A stretch of DNA of 64,000 nucleotides from Marinobacterium arenosum (lineage in GTDB: Bacteria; Pseudomonadota; Gammaproteobacteria; Pseudomonadales; Balneatricaceae), in NCBI RefSeq assembly GCF_019795155.1, contig NZ_JAILYN010000004.1, positions 110,495 to 174,494 of the forward strand, in the 5' to 3' direction. The translations under genes and the position numbers were made by a program. This document shows, piece after piece, positions 21,748 to 29,609 of the stretch; the stretch's first letter is position 1; every line of letters starts with the position of its first letter. The notes beneath the pieces were generated by a model. It did not search any database. It was not told where the DNA came from and was given only the letters and a program-made list of their open reading frames with translations.

Positions 21748-22743
21748 TCACTTCAAATCCACCACCACCCGGCCCTGCACCTGGCCGTCGATGATCTGCC
21801 GGGCCTGCTGCGGCACCTGCTCCAGCGGCACCACCTGGGTGATCTGCTCCAGCATCGCCAATGGCAGCTGCTTGGCCAGCCGGTTCCAGGCCTCGATGCG
21901 GCGCGGTTTCGGACAGAGCACCGAATCCACCCCCTGCAGCCGCACATTGCGCAGGATGAACGGCATCACCGTGCTCGGCAGGCGGAAGTCACCGGCCAGG
22001 CCGCAGGCGGCCACCGTGCCGCCGTAGTTGGTTTCGGCCAGCAACCGGGCCAGCATCTCGCCGCCGACGGTATCGATCGCGCCGGCCCAGCGCTGTTTCT
22101 CCAGCGGGCGCGGTTTGGCGGCCATCTCCTCGCGGCTGAGGATCTCGCCGGCACCCAGCTCACGCAGATAGGCGTGGGTCGATTCGCGGCCGGTCACCGC
22201 CGCCACCTGGTAACCCAACCGGGCCAGCAAGGCCACCGCCACCGAGCCGACCCCGCCGGCGGCGCCGGTGACCACCACCGGCCCGCTGTCCGGGCGGACG
22301 CCGCCCTCTTCCAGCGCCATCACGCACAGCATGGCGGTCAGCCCGGCGGTACCGATCGCCATCGCCTGGCGGCCGTCCAGCCCCTCCGGCAGCGGCACCA
22401 GCCAGTCCGCCTTCAGCCGCTGACGCTGGCTGTAACCGCCCCAGTATTTCTCGCCGACGCTCCAGCCGGTCAGCACCACCTTGTCGCCGGCCTTGAACTC
22501 CGGATTGGCCGATTCCAGTACGCTGCCGGTCAGATCGATGCCTGGCACCATCGGCCAGTTCAACACGATCTTGCCGGTGCCGGTCACCGCCAGGCCATCC
22601 TTGTAATTGAGACTGGAGTAATCGACCGCCACCAGCACCTCCTCGTCCGGCAGGTCGGCCAGGGTCAGTTGTTCGATGGCGGCCTGGGTCTGGTTCTGCT
22701 CGTCCTGGCGCAGCAGTAACGCTTTAAAAGTCTGTTGAGTCAC
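21748..22743 (-). CDS. acuI: Acrylyl-CoA reductase (AcuI/YhdH family)
   Basis: A 331-residue zinc-free medium-chain dehydrogenase/reductase of the AcuI/YhdH group, which reduces acrylyl-CoA to propionyl-CoA with NADPH and so detoxifies or assimilates acrylate. Typical family sequence is visible: SSLNYKDGLAVTGTGK at the N-terminus, PGIDLTGSV, GTAGLTAMLCVMALE and the nucleotide-binding VTGAAGGVGSVAVALLARLG. No catalytic-zinc cysteine cluster is present. A GntR-type regulator is divergent, with a perfect palindrome between them. No DMSP lyase or acyl-CoA transferase lies nearby, so the physiological substrate is open. Confidence 0.9.
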   Translation of the reverse strand: MTQQTFKALLLRQDEQNQTQAAIEQLTLADLPDEEVLVAVDYSSLNYKDGLAVTGTGKIVLNWPMVPGIDLTGSVLESANPEFKAGDKVVLTGWSVGEKYWGGYSQRQRLKADWLVPLPEGLDGRQAMAIGTAGLTAMLCVMALEEGGVRPDSGPVVVTGAAGGVGSVAVALLARLGYQVAAVTGRESTHAYLRELGAGEILSREEMAAKPRPLEKQRWAGAIDTVGGEMLARLLAETNYGGTVAACGLAGDFRLPSTVMPFILRNVRLQGVDSVLCPKPRRIEAWNRLAKQLPLAMLEQITQVVPLEQVPQQARQIIDGQVQGRVVVDLK

Positions 22744-22833
22744 GCTTGCTTCTCCTGCGGTTTCGCTAAGGTCTGGGCAGCAGGTTGATATGGCCCTGCC
22801 ATTGTTCGTTTTTTAAACTAACGGGCAAATTCC

Positions 22834-22852
22834 ATATTTGTCAAACAAATAT
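22834..22852. promoter_or_regulatory. Palindromic operator between acuI and the GntR gene
   Basis: A perfect 8-bp inverted repeat with 3-bp spacer, ATATTTGT-CAA-ACAAATAT, lies in the AT-rich divergent gap. Its size and TTTGT/ACAAA core suit FadR-subfamily GntR proteins, so the adjacent regulator probably binds here and controls both genes. Confidence 0.7.
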
Positions 22853-22926
22853 ATATTTATCGATAGATCACAGGCTGTGGTAGAGTTAACGCTCACCCGA
22901 ATTTCCAGAGCGCAGTGTCCCGACCT

Positions 22927-23676
22927 ATGGCTATCAAATACGAGAAACTGGTCACCCAGAGCCTGGCCAAGCAGATCTCGGAAAACATCCGCGACGCGAT
23001 CCTGCAGGGGCGACTGAAAGTGGATGAACGGCTACCCACCGAGGAGGAGCTCGCCCAGCGCTTCTCGGTATCCCGGCCGACCATTCGCGAGGCACTGAAA
23101 CGGTTGGCGGCGCAGAACCTGATCCGCTCGCAGCGCGGCCCCACCGGCGGCACCTTCGTCAAGAAGCCGTCGCGCGAGGAGCTGAGCAGCGCGCTGACCA
23201 ATGCCGCCACGCTGATGGTGACCCTGGGCGAATTCGATCTGGCGGCGATCGTCGAGGCACGCCGCGAGATGGAGCAGCTCTGCCTGAAACTGGCGGTGCA
23301 GCGGCGTACACCGGAACAGTTGGCGATCATGCAAGAGGAACTGGACAACCAGCGCAGCGAGATCAGCGACGAGGCGTTCTGCGCCTCCGATATCCGCTTC
23401 CACCGCGCCATCGTCGACGGCTGCGGCAACCCGATCCTGCAGTTCAACATGTACACCGTGATCGAAGCGCTGCAGCCACTGACCAATATGGTGGCCAACC
23501 GCTTCCGCGACCGGCAGCAGATCGTCGAACTGCATCAACAGCTGTATGACGCCATAGAGGCACAGCAGATCGAAGTGGCCAGCACCACCCTCGACCAACT
23601 GATCGAGTACCTGCGCGACCAGTACGCCAAGGCCCTGGCCTGGCAGCAGCAGAAGAACCCGCCAAGCCCCGGCTGA
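22927..23676 (+). CDS. GntR-family (FadR subfamily) transcriptional regulator
   Basis: A 249-residue DNA-binding regulator with an N-terminal winged helix (about 10-75; LPTEEELAQRFSVSRPTIREALKRL) and a C-terminal helical FCD ligand domain with conserved EARREME and DIRFHRAIVDGCGNP, which normally binds a metal and a carboxylate effector. A GTG at 22915 is in frame, but the ATG at 22927 (MAIKYEKL) was preferred; neither has a strong ribosome site. It is divergent from acuI across a palindromic operator, so local control of acuI and itself is likely. The effector is unknown; acrylate or a metabolite such as propionyl-CoA are guesses only. Confidence 0.88.
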   Translation: MAIKYEKLVTQSLAKQISENIRDAILQGRLKVDERLPTEEELAQRFSVSRPTIREALKRLAAQNLIRSQRGPTGGTFVKKPSREELSSALTNAATLMVTLGEFDLAAIVEARREMEQLCLKLAVQRRTPEQLAIMQEELDNQRSEISDEAFCASDIRFHRAIVDGCGNPILQFNMYTVIEALQPLTNMVANRFRDRQQIVELHQQLYDAIEAQQIEVASTTLDQLIEYLRDQYAKALAWQQQKNPPSPG

Positions 23677-23788
23677 CCGCCGGACCGTGCGCCGCGATGG
23701 ACGCTTTTCGGCGCCAAGGCAACGCTGTGCTACCATCAGCACAGATCTAGCGTTGCCATCATTTCCCGCCGTCTGTTCCGGAGTTTCC

Positions 23789-26062
23789 ATGTCTATCGAA
23801 CACCAGATCGCCAGCGAGCTGCAGGTCCGACCGCAGCAGGTCGAAGCCACTATCCGGCTGCTCGACGAGGGCGCCAGCGTGCCGTTCATCGCCCGTTACC
23901 GCAAAGAGGTTACCGGCGCACTGGATGATGGCCAGCTGCGCACCCTGGCCGAGCGGCTCGGCTACCTGCGCGAGCTGAATGCCCGACGCGACACGGTGCT
24001 CAACAGCATTCGCGAACAGGGTAAGCTGACCACCCAGTTGGAACAGCAGATCCTGGCTGCCGACAGCAAGGGCCGGCTGGAGGATCTCTACCTGCCCTAC
24101 CGACCGAAGCGGCGCAGCAAAGCCGAAAAGGCCCGCGAGGCCGGGCTGGAACCGCTGGCAGAACGGCTGCTCCAGGAGCCGTCAGCCAACCCGCAGCAGG
24201 TGGCCAAGCCGTTCGTGCAAGGCGATATCGCCAGCACGGAAGACGCACTGGAGGGTGCCCGCCAGATCCTGATCGAGCGGTTCGCCGAAGATGCCGAACT
24301 GCTCGGCAACCTGCGCCGCTGGCTGCAACAGCAAGGCGAGCTGCAGGTGCGCGCAGCACGCGGCAAGGCGGACGACAACAGCAAGTTCCGCGACTATTTC
24401 GACTACCGCGAGCCACTGCGCAAGGTACCGTCGCATCGGGCATTGGCGATTCTGCGCGGCCACCAGGAGGGGATCCTGCGCTACAGCCTGCTGCCGCCGG
24501 AGGGGCTGGAGCAGGAGGGCAGTACGCGGATCGGCCGTCACTGGCGATTGCAGGGTCGCTGGTTGCTGGACTGCGCTGAGCAGTGCTGGAAACAGAAGCT
24601 GCAACCGCAGCTGGAAAACGACCTGATCAAGCAGTTGCGCGAGCAGGCTGAACAGGAGGCGATCAAAGTGTTCGCCGATAACCTGAAGGACCTGCTACTG
24701 GCTGCGCCGGCCGGCCCGCGCGCCACCCTGGGGCTGGACCCCGGCCTGCGCACCGGTGTCAAGGTGGCGGTGGTGGATGCCACCGGCAAACTGCTCGATA
24801 CCGCCACCATCTATCCACACGTGCCGAAGAAACAGTGGGACCAGTCGCTGGCCACGCTGACGGCGCTGACCAAGAAGCACCGGGTCGAACTGATCAGCAT
24901 CGGCAACGGCACCGCCTCGCGGGAGACCGAACAGCTGGCCCGCGAACTGGTCAAACAGCTGCCGGCGCAGCAGCTGACCGCGGTGATGGTCAGCGAGGCC
25001 GGCGCCTCGGTCTACTCCGCCTCGGAGACCGCCGCCGCCGAGTTCCCGCAACTGGACGTCAGCCTGCGCGGCGCGGTCTCGATCGCCCGCCGGCTGCAGG
25101 ATCCGCTGGCCGAGCTGGTCAAGATCGAGGCCAAGGCGATCGGGGTCGGCCAGTACCAGCACGATGTCGACCAGAATCGGCTGGCGGACAGCCTGGCGGC
25201 GGTGGTCGAGGATTGCGTCAACCATGTCGGCGTGGACGTCAACACCGCTTCGGCAGAACTGCTCAGCCAGGTGGCCGGGCTGAACCGCGCCACCGCCGCC
25301 AATATTGTCGCCTACCGCGACCAGCACGGCCGTTTCCAAGATCGCAAGCAGCTGCTGAAAGTGGCCCGGCTCGGCCCCAAGGCATTCGAGCAGTGCGCCG
25401 GCTTCCTGCGCATTCAGGACGGCGACAACCCGCTCGACAACTCGGCGGTACACCCGGAATCCTACCCGCTGGTGGCGCGGCTGGCCGAGCAACTGAACTG
25501 TACCCTGGCCGAGCTGGTCGGCGACCGGCAGCGGTTGCAGCAAGTCCAGCAGGCACTGAAGCTGGCCCTGGCGGAACAATTCGGCCAGTACACCGTCACG
25601 GATGTGCTTAACGAACTGGAGAAGCCGGGCCGCGACCCGCGCCCGGAGTTCCGGGCGGCGCAATTCGCCGACGGCGTCGAGACCCTGGCTGACCTGGCGC
25701 CGGGCATGGCGCTGGAGGGGGTGGTCACCAACGTCACCAACTTCGGCGCCTTCGTCGATATCGGCGTACACCAGGACGGTCTGGTGCATATATCACAGCT
25801 GGCCGACCGCTTCGTCAGCGATCCACGCGAGCTGGTCAAGGCCGGCGATATCGTCCAGGTGCGGGTGCTGGAAGTAGACCAGAACCGCCGCCGCATCAGC
25901 CTGACCATGAAAAAGGCCGCATCGGATGGCGAGCGACCGCCAGCCGACCGTCGCAGCCAGGACCGGCCAAAACCGGGCCGCAAGCCCGCCGCCAAAGGCG
26001 AGCGGCAGGGCCCGGCAAACAACAGCCTGGCTGCCAAACTTAAGGAAGCCGGGCTCGGTTGA
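23789..26062 (+). CDS. tex: Tex-family RNA-binding protein (YhgF-like)
   Basis: Tex is a conserved nucleic-acid-binding protein thought to act in transcription. The 757-residue protein shows the Tex N-terminal helical region (VPFIARYRKEVTGALDD), a YqgF/RNase H-like domain (TLGLDPGLRTGVKVAV), a helix-hairpin-helix region (NTASAELLSQVAGLN, VAYRDQHGRF) and a C-terminal S1 RNA-binding domain (about 645-715; GVVTNVTNFGAFVDIGVHQDGLVHIS). A basic tail of about 45 residues follows. The ATG at 23789 gives the family's usual start MSIEHQIASEL; the open frame further upstream has no homology. Confidence 0.96.
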   Translation: MSIEHQIASELQVRPQQVEATIRLLDEGASVPFIARYRKEVTGALDDGQLRTLAERLGYLRELNARRDTVLNSIREQGKLTTQLEQQILAADSKGRLEDLYLPYRPKRRSKAEKAREAGLEPLAERLLQEPSANPQQVAKPFVQGDIASTEDALEGARQILIERFAEDAELLGNLRRWLQQQGELQVRAARGKADDNSKFRDYFDYREPLRKVPSHRALAILRGHQEGILRYSLLPPEGLEQEGSTRIGRHWRLQGRWLLDCAEQCWKQKLQPQLENDLIKQLREQAEQEAIKVFADNLKDLLLAAPAGPRATLGLDPGLRTGVKVAVVDATGKLLDTATIYPHVPKKQWDQSLATLTALTKKHRVELISIGNGTASRETEQLARELVKQLPAQQLTAVMVSEAGASVYSASETAAAEFPQLDVSLRGAVSIARRLQDPLAELVKIEAKAIGVGQYQHDVDQNRLADSLAAVVEDCVNHVGVDVNTASAELLSQVAGLNRATAANIVAYRDQHGRFQDRKQLLKVARLGPKAFEQCAGFLRIQDGDNPLDNSAVHPESYPLVARLAEQLNCTLAELVGDRQRLQQVQQALKLALAEQFGQYTVTDVLNELEKPGRDPRPEFRAAQFADGVETLADLAPGMALEGVVTNVTNFGAFVDIGVHQDGLVHISQLADRFVSDPRELVKAGDIVQVRVLEVDQNRRRISLTMKKAASDGERPPADRRSQDRPKPGRKPAAKGERQGPANNSLAAKLKEAGLG

Positions 26063-26160
26063 CGTTCTGTACGGCACTGTTGCCGTTTTCAGCACAGTAA
26101 TTTAGTGGCGGCTGCTCTATAATTGGCCGCCTTACATCCGCCAGAGAAGGATTGGGTATT

Positions 26161-27726
26161 TTGTCTGCGGCACTCGAAAACACACTGGCATGGCTGCGTA
26201 ATGGTGGCCATGCACCGCTGTTGAAAGGGATCCTGCACGGGATCGAGAAGGAGGGCCTGCGGGTCGACGCCTCCGCTCGTCTGGCGCAGACCCCCCATCC
26301 CATCTCACTGGGTTCGGCGCTGACCCACGACCATATCACCACCGACTACTCGGAAGCGCTGCTGGAGTTCATCACGCCGGCATTTACCCATGTCGACGAG
26401 GCGCTGGAGTTCCTGGCCGACCTGCACAGCTTCACGCTGCGCCAGCTGGGCGACGAGGAGCTCTGGTGCGCCAGCATGCCCTGCCCAATTCCCGGTGAGG
26501 AGGCGATCCCGATCGCCCGTTACGGCAGCTCCAATATCGGCCGGATGAAACATATCTACCGGGTCGGTCTGCAACACCGTTACGGCAAGATGATGCAGAC
26601 CATCGCCGGCATCCACTACAACTTCTCGCTGCCGGAAGCGCTCTGGCCGCTCTACCAGCAACGGCTCGGCAACCACGACAGCCTGCAGGATTTCCGCTCC
26701 GCCGGTTACTTCAAGCTGATCCGCAACTTCCGCCGCCACTCCTGGCTGCTGCTCTACCTGTTCGGCGCATCGCCGGCGCTGAGCGCCAGCTTCATGGGCG
26801 ACAAGCCGCACCAGCTGCAGTCCCTGGACAGCGATACCCTGTATCTGCCCTACGCCACCTCGCTACGGATGAGCGATCTGGGATACTCCAACAAGGCCCA
26901 GGCCTCGTTGAATATCTGCTTCAACCAATTGCCGACCTACGCTGCCAGCCTGCACCGGGCGATCCAGACCCCCTACCCGGGTTACGAACGGATCGGTATC
27001 AAGGTGGACGGCCAGTACCGCCAGCTGAACGCCAACATCCTGCAGATCGAGAACGAGTACTACAGCGATATCCGGCCCAAGCGGATCACCCACTCCGGCG
27101 AGAAACCGATCCACGCGTTGATGAGCCGCGGCGTCGAGTATATCGAGGTGCGCAACACCGATATCAACCCGTTCCTGCCGCTGGGTATTGACCGCGAGCA
27201 GAGCGACTTCATCGACCTGTTCCTGCTCAGTTGCCTGTTCGACGAAGATGGTGATATCAGCAACGAAGAGTGCGAGCTGATCAGCGAAAACCACGAACGG
27301 GTCACCACCCGCGGCCGCGAACCGGGCCTGATGCTGCAAACAATGGATAGTGAAATCAGCCTGCAGGACTGGGGCCACCAGATCCTCGACCGCGCCGAAC
27401 AGGTGGCGGAGCTGCTGGACGACGTTCACCGCTGCGACCGTTACCGCAGCGCCGTTGCTAGCCAACGCGCCAAACTGGCCGACCCGGAACAGACCCCGTC
27501 CGCCCAGCTGCTGAACGTGCTGCGCGACGAACGGATCAGCCATACCGAGCTGGTATTGCGCGAGAGCCAGCGTCATCGCACGACCCTGCTGAACCGGGAG
27601 ATCAGCGAGAAACAGCAGACCCACCTGAGCGGACTGGTCGGCGATTCGCTGCGAGCCCAGGCGGAACTGGAAGCCGGCGATACCATCGACTTCGACCAGT
27701 TCCTGACCAACTATATGACGCAGTAA
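26161..27726 (+). CDS. gshA: Glutamate-cysteine ligase
   Basis: GshA joins glutamate and cysteine in the first, rate-limiting step of glutathione synthesis. The sequence aligns throughout with E. coli GshA: GIEKEGLRV, LGSALTHDHITTDYSEALLEFITP, MQTIAGIHYNFSLP, YLFGASPALSASF, LPYATSLRMSDLGY and YIEVRNTDINPFLPLG. The start appears to be TTG at 26161 (MSAALENTLAWL), 10 bp after AGAAGG; another TTG at 26152 is too close to that site. The rare TTG start may limit translation. A strong bidirectional terminator lies about 145 bp downstream. Confidence 0.96.
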   Translation: MSAALENTLAWLRNGGHAPLLKGILHGIEKEGLRVDASARLAQTPHPISLGSALTHDHITTDYSEALLEFITPAFTHVDEALEFLADLHSFTLRQLGDEELWCASMPCPIPGEEAIPIARYGSSNIGRMKHIYRVGLQHRYGKMMQTIAGIHYNFSLPEALWPLYQQRLGNHDSLQDFRSAGYFKLIRNFRRHSWLLLYLFGASPALSASFMGDKPHQLQSLDSDTLYLPYATSLRMSDLGYSNKAQASLNICFNQLPTYAASLHRAIQTPYPGYERIGIKVDGQYRQLNANILQIENEYYSDIRPKRITHSGEKPIHALMSRGVEYIEVRNTDINPFLPLGIDREQSDFIDLFLLSCLFDEDGDISNEECELISENHERVTTRGREPGLMLQTMDSEISLQDWGHQILDRAEQVAELLDDVHRCDRYRSAVASQRAKLADPEQTPSAQLLNVLRDERISHTELVLRESQRHRTTLLNREISEKQQTHLSGLVGDSLRAQAELEAGDTIDFDQFLTNYMTQ

Positions 27727-27872
27727 GGGCCCTACCGAAACCAAACGTCGCAGGCGTTGCCCTTGTCGCCGCGAGGGCGCGCCTTCCACGCGTCGGGTGG
27801 CACAAACCGGTAACGGCCGGGGCTCACAGTATGGTCCGGTATTCCGGCGAGCGCCCTCAAACAAAAGGACTC

Positions 27873-27907
27873 AAAAAAACGGGCAGCCAGTGGCTGCCCG
27901 TTTTTTG
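27873..27907. terminator. Bidirectional intrinsic terminator, gshA / PACE gene
   Basis: A perfect stem CGGGCAGCCA/TGGCTGCCCG is flanked by an A run on the left and a T run on the right. It can end transcription of gshA (+) and of the convergent efflux gene (-). Confidence 0.9.
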
Positions 27908-27922
27908 TTTTCCCGACCGTTC

Positions 27923-28399
27923 TCAGGCGGCGCTGAGCTGCTGCTCATCCACCGCTTCCCGAGCCGGCTGTACCACCGGGAAGATCCGGTCGTACAGCCA
28001 GGTAAAGATGTAGGTGTAGACCACGATGAACGAGATGATCGCCAGATCCATCATCAGCGCCTGCAGCCAGCTCACCTGCAGCCACCAGACCACGATCGGC
28101 AGCGAGGTCAGCGTCAGTACGCTCTCGAATCCCACCGCGTGCGCTACCCGAGCCAACGGTGAACGCTCGGTCGGGACCCGCCCGGCGCGCACATCGAGCA
28201 TATCGAACAGATAGTTGTAAACCGGGTTGATCAGCATCGCCTTGAGGCTCAGCACCAGTGCCATGGCGCCGACATCCAGGGTCTGGCGCTCCAGCACATG
28301 GGCGATGGTCGGTGCCGACATCAGAATCAGCAGCGCCTCGAACGTCAGCATGTAGCGGATGCGGTCCCATTTGGTACGTACAGCAATCTTGTTGGCCAT
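27923..28399 (-). CDS. PACE-family (AceI-like) efflux transporter
   Basis: A 158-residue inner-membrane protein with four predicted helices arranged as two bacterial transmembrane pair units. Family motifs are visible: WDRIRYMLTFEALLILMSAP in helix 1, ALINP-type MLINPVYNYLFD in helix 2, VAHAVGFESVLTLTSLPIVVWWL in helix 3 and VVYTYIFTWLYDRIFP in helix 4. The acidic residue in helix 1 (Glu in TFEALL) matches the functionally essential glutamate of AceI. PACE proteins export biguanide biocides and short-chain diamines. A divergent LysR gene mirrors the aceI/aceR layout described in Acinetobacter. Substrate is not determined here. Confidence 0.9.
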   Translation of the reverse strand: MANKIAVRTKWDRIRYMLTFEALLILMSAPTIAHVLERQTLDVGAMALVLSLKAMLINPVYNYLFDMLDVRAGRVPTERSPLARVAHAVGFESVLTLTSLPIVVWWLQVSWLQALMMDLAIISFIVVYTYIFTWLYDRIFPVVQPAREAVDEQQLSAA

Positions 28400-28467
28400 C
28401 TCATGCCCCCCCTCTCCAGAATATGGCGGGCATTCTAGTTATAATCAGCATATATAAAAGTTAGTTT

Positions 28468-28486
28468 CTATCGATTTTGGAGATAG
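28468..28486. promoter_or_regulatory. Inverted repeat in the PACE/LysR divergent gap
   Basis: CTATC-N9-GATAG overlaps the ribosome-binding region of the LysR gene. Two overlapping AT-rich -10-like sequences (TATAAT, TATAAA) lie 20-35 bp upstream. It is a candidate autoregulatory LysR site. Confidence 0.4.
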
Positions 28487-28491
28487 GTTGA

Positions 28492-29382
28492 ATGTCGAGT
28501 CTGGACCAACTGGAAGCCTTCGTCGCCGCCGCCGAACAGGGCTCCTTCTCCGCTGCGGCACGCCGGCTGGGCAAGGTGCAATCGGCGGTCAGCAATGCGG
28601 TCAACAACCTGGAGATCGAGACCGGCGTGCAGTTGTTCGACCGCAGCAGCCGCAGCCCCAAACTGACCCCGCAGGGCGAGGCGCTGCTCAGCTCCGCCCG
28701 CGCGGTGATCAGCAGCCAGCGCGCCTTCATGGCACGGGCCGGCACCCTCAATGCCGGCACCGAGACCAAGCTCTGTATCGCCATCGAGCAGAGCGTATCG
28801 ATCCAGCCGCTGCTCGGCCTGCTGGTCGAGTTCGAGAATCAGTTCCCCTATATCGAGCTGGAACTGCTCGACCCCGGCACCAACGATGTGGCGGTGCTGG
28901 TGCGCGAGAACCGGGCCGATATCGGCCTGATGATGGAGCAGGAGCACTATCCGCAGGGCTTCATGTTCCGCGGTATCGGCCACTCCCGACTACTGCCGGT
29001 GTGCAGCCGGCACCACCCGCTGGCAGGTCGCGGACCGGTCAGCCATGCCGATCTGCGTGGTTACCGCCAGCTGATCACCCGCAGCCGCAGCCTGGAGGAC
29101 AGCAGCCATACCCGCTACCAGATAAGCCCGCAGTGCTGGTTCGCGGAAAGCCCCTATATCATCCTGGAGCTGCTGGTCGCCGGGTTGGGCTGGTCGGTGC
29201 TGCCGGAAGCAGTGGTCACCGACAAACTGGCGGCTGGTGAACTGGTACGACTGGAGTTGGCCTACCAGCCGGTGGCGGCCCTGCAGGGGGTGGATGTGGT
29301 CTGGACCGAGACCCGCTCGCTGGGTAGCGGCGGCCAGTGGTTGCTGGATCGGCTGTTCGAGCTGCGCTTCGATCAGCATTGA
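28492..29382 (+). CDS. LysR-family regulator beside the PACE gene
   Basis: A 296-residue LysR-type regulator with an N-terminal winged helix (LDQLEAFVAAAEQGSFSAAARRLGKVQSAVSNAVNNLE, residues 4-41 in part) and a periplasmic-binding-type effector domain. It is transcribed away from the PACE transporter gene across a 92-bp gap. That arrangement and family pairing match AceR, which activates aceI in response to substrates, so a similar role is inferred. A GGAG ribosome site precedes the ATG. A strong terminator lies about 160 bp downstream, shared with ggt. Confidence 0.88.
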   Translation: MSSLDQLEAFVAAAEQGSFSAAARRLGKVQSAVSNAVNNLEIETGVQLFDRSSRSPKLTPQGEALLSSARAVISSQRAFMARAGTLNAGTETKLCIAIEQSVSIQPLLGLLVEFENQFPYIELELLDPGTNDVAVLVRENRADIGLMMEQEHYPQGFMFRGIGHSRLLPVCSRHHPLAGRGPVSHADLRGYRQLITRSRSLEDSSHTRYQISPQCWFAESPYIILELLVAGLGWSVLPEAVVTDKLAAGELVRLELAYQPVAALQGVDVVWTETRSLGSGGQWLLDRLFELRFDQH

Positions 29383-29505
29383 TCGATTGCCGGAGCAGGT
29401 CGCCCGCAGAGTGGGCTGCTACGGTTCAATCGTCATCATGCCGGACAGTGTGACGCTTGCCAGTGGAAACCTGTGCATATAGCCCCTCATGGCAGTAGCG
29501 GCACC

Positions 29506-29522
29506 ACTGTTAACTCAAAACT
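29506..29522. repeat. Dispersed heptad-family repeat copy
   Basis: CACTGTTAACTCAAAAC matches the CTGTTAACTC core seen at the other copies of this intergenic motif family. Confidence 0.5.
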
Positions 29523-29539
29523 GTTTGCTCCCGTCTGAA

Positions 29540-29583
29540 AAAAGAAACCCCGCATACCGGCGCGCAGCCGGATATGCGGGGTT
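29540..29583. terminator. Bidirectional terminator, LysR gene / ggt
   Basis: A long stem GAAACCCCGCATA/TATGCGGGGTTTC with a GC-rich loop follows an A run. It is the transcription stop for ggt on the minus strand (T run in that sense) and probably for the LysR gene. Confidence 0.85.
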
Positions 29584-29609
29584 TCAAGCCTTATCAATAA
29601 AAGGAGCGA

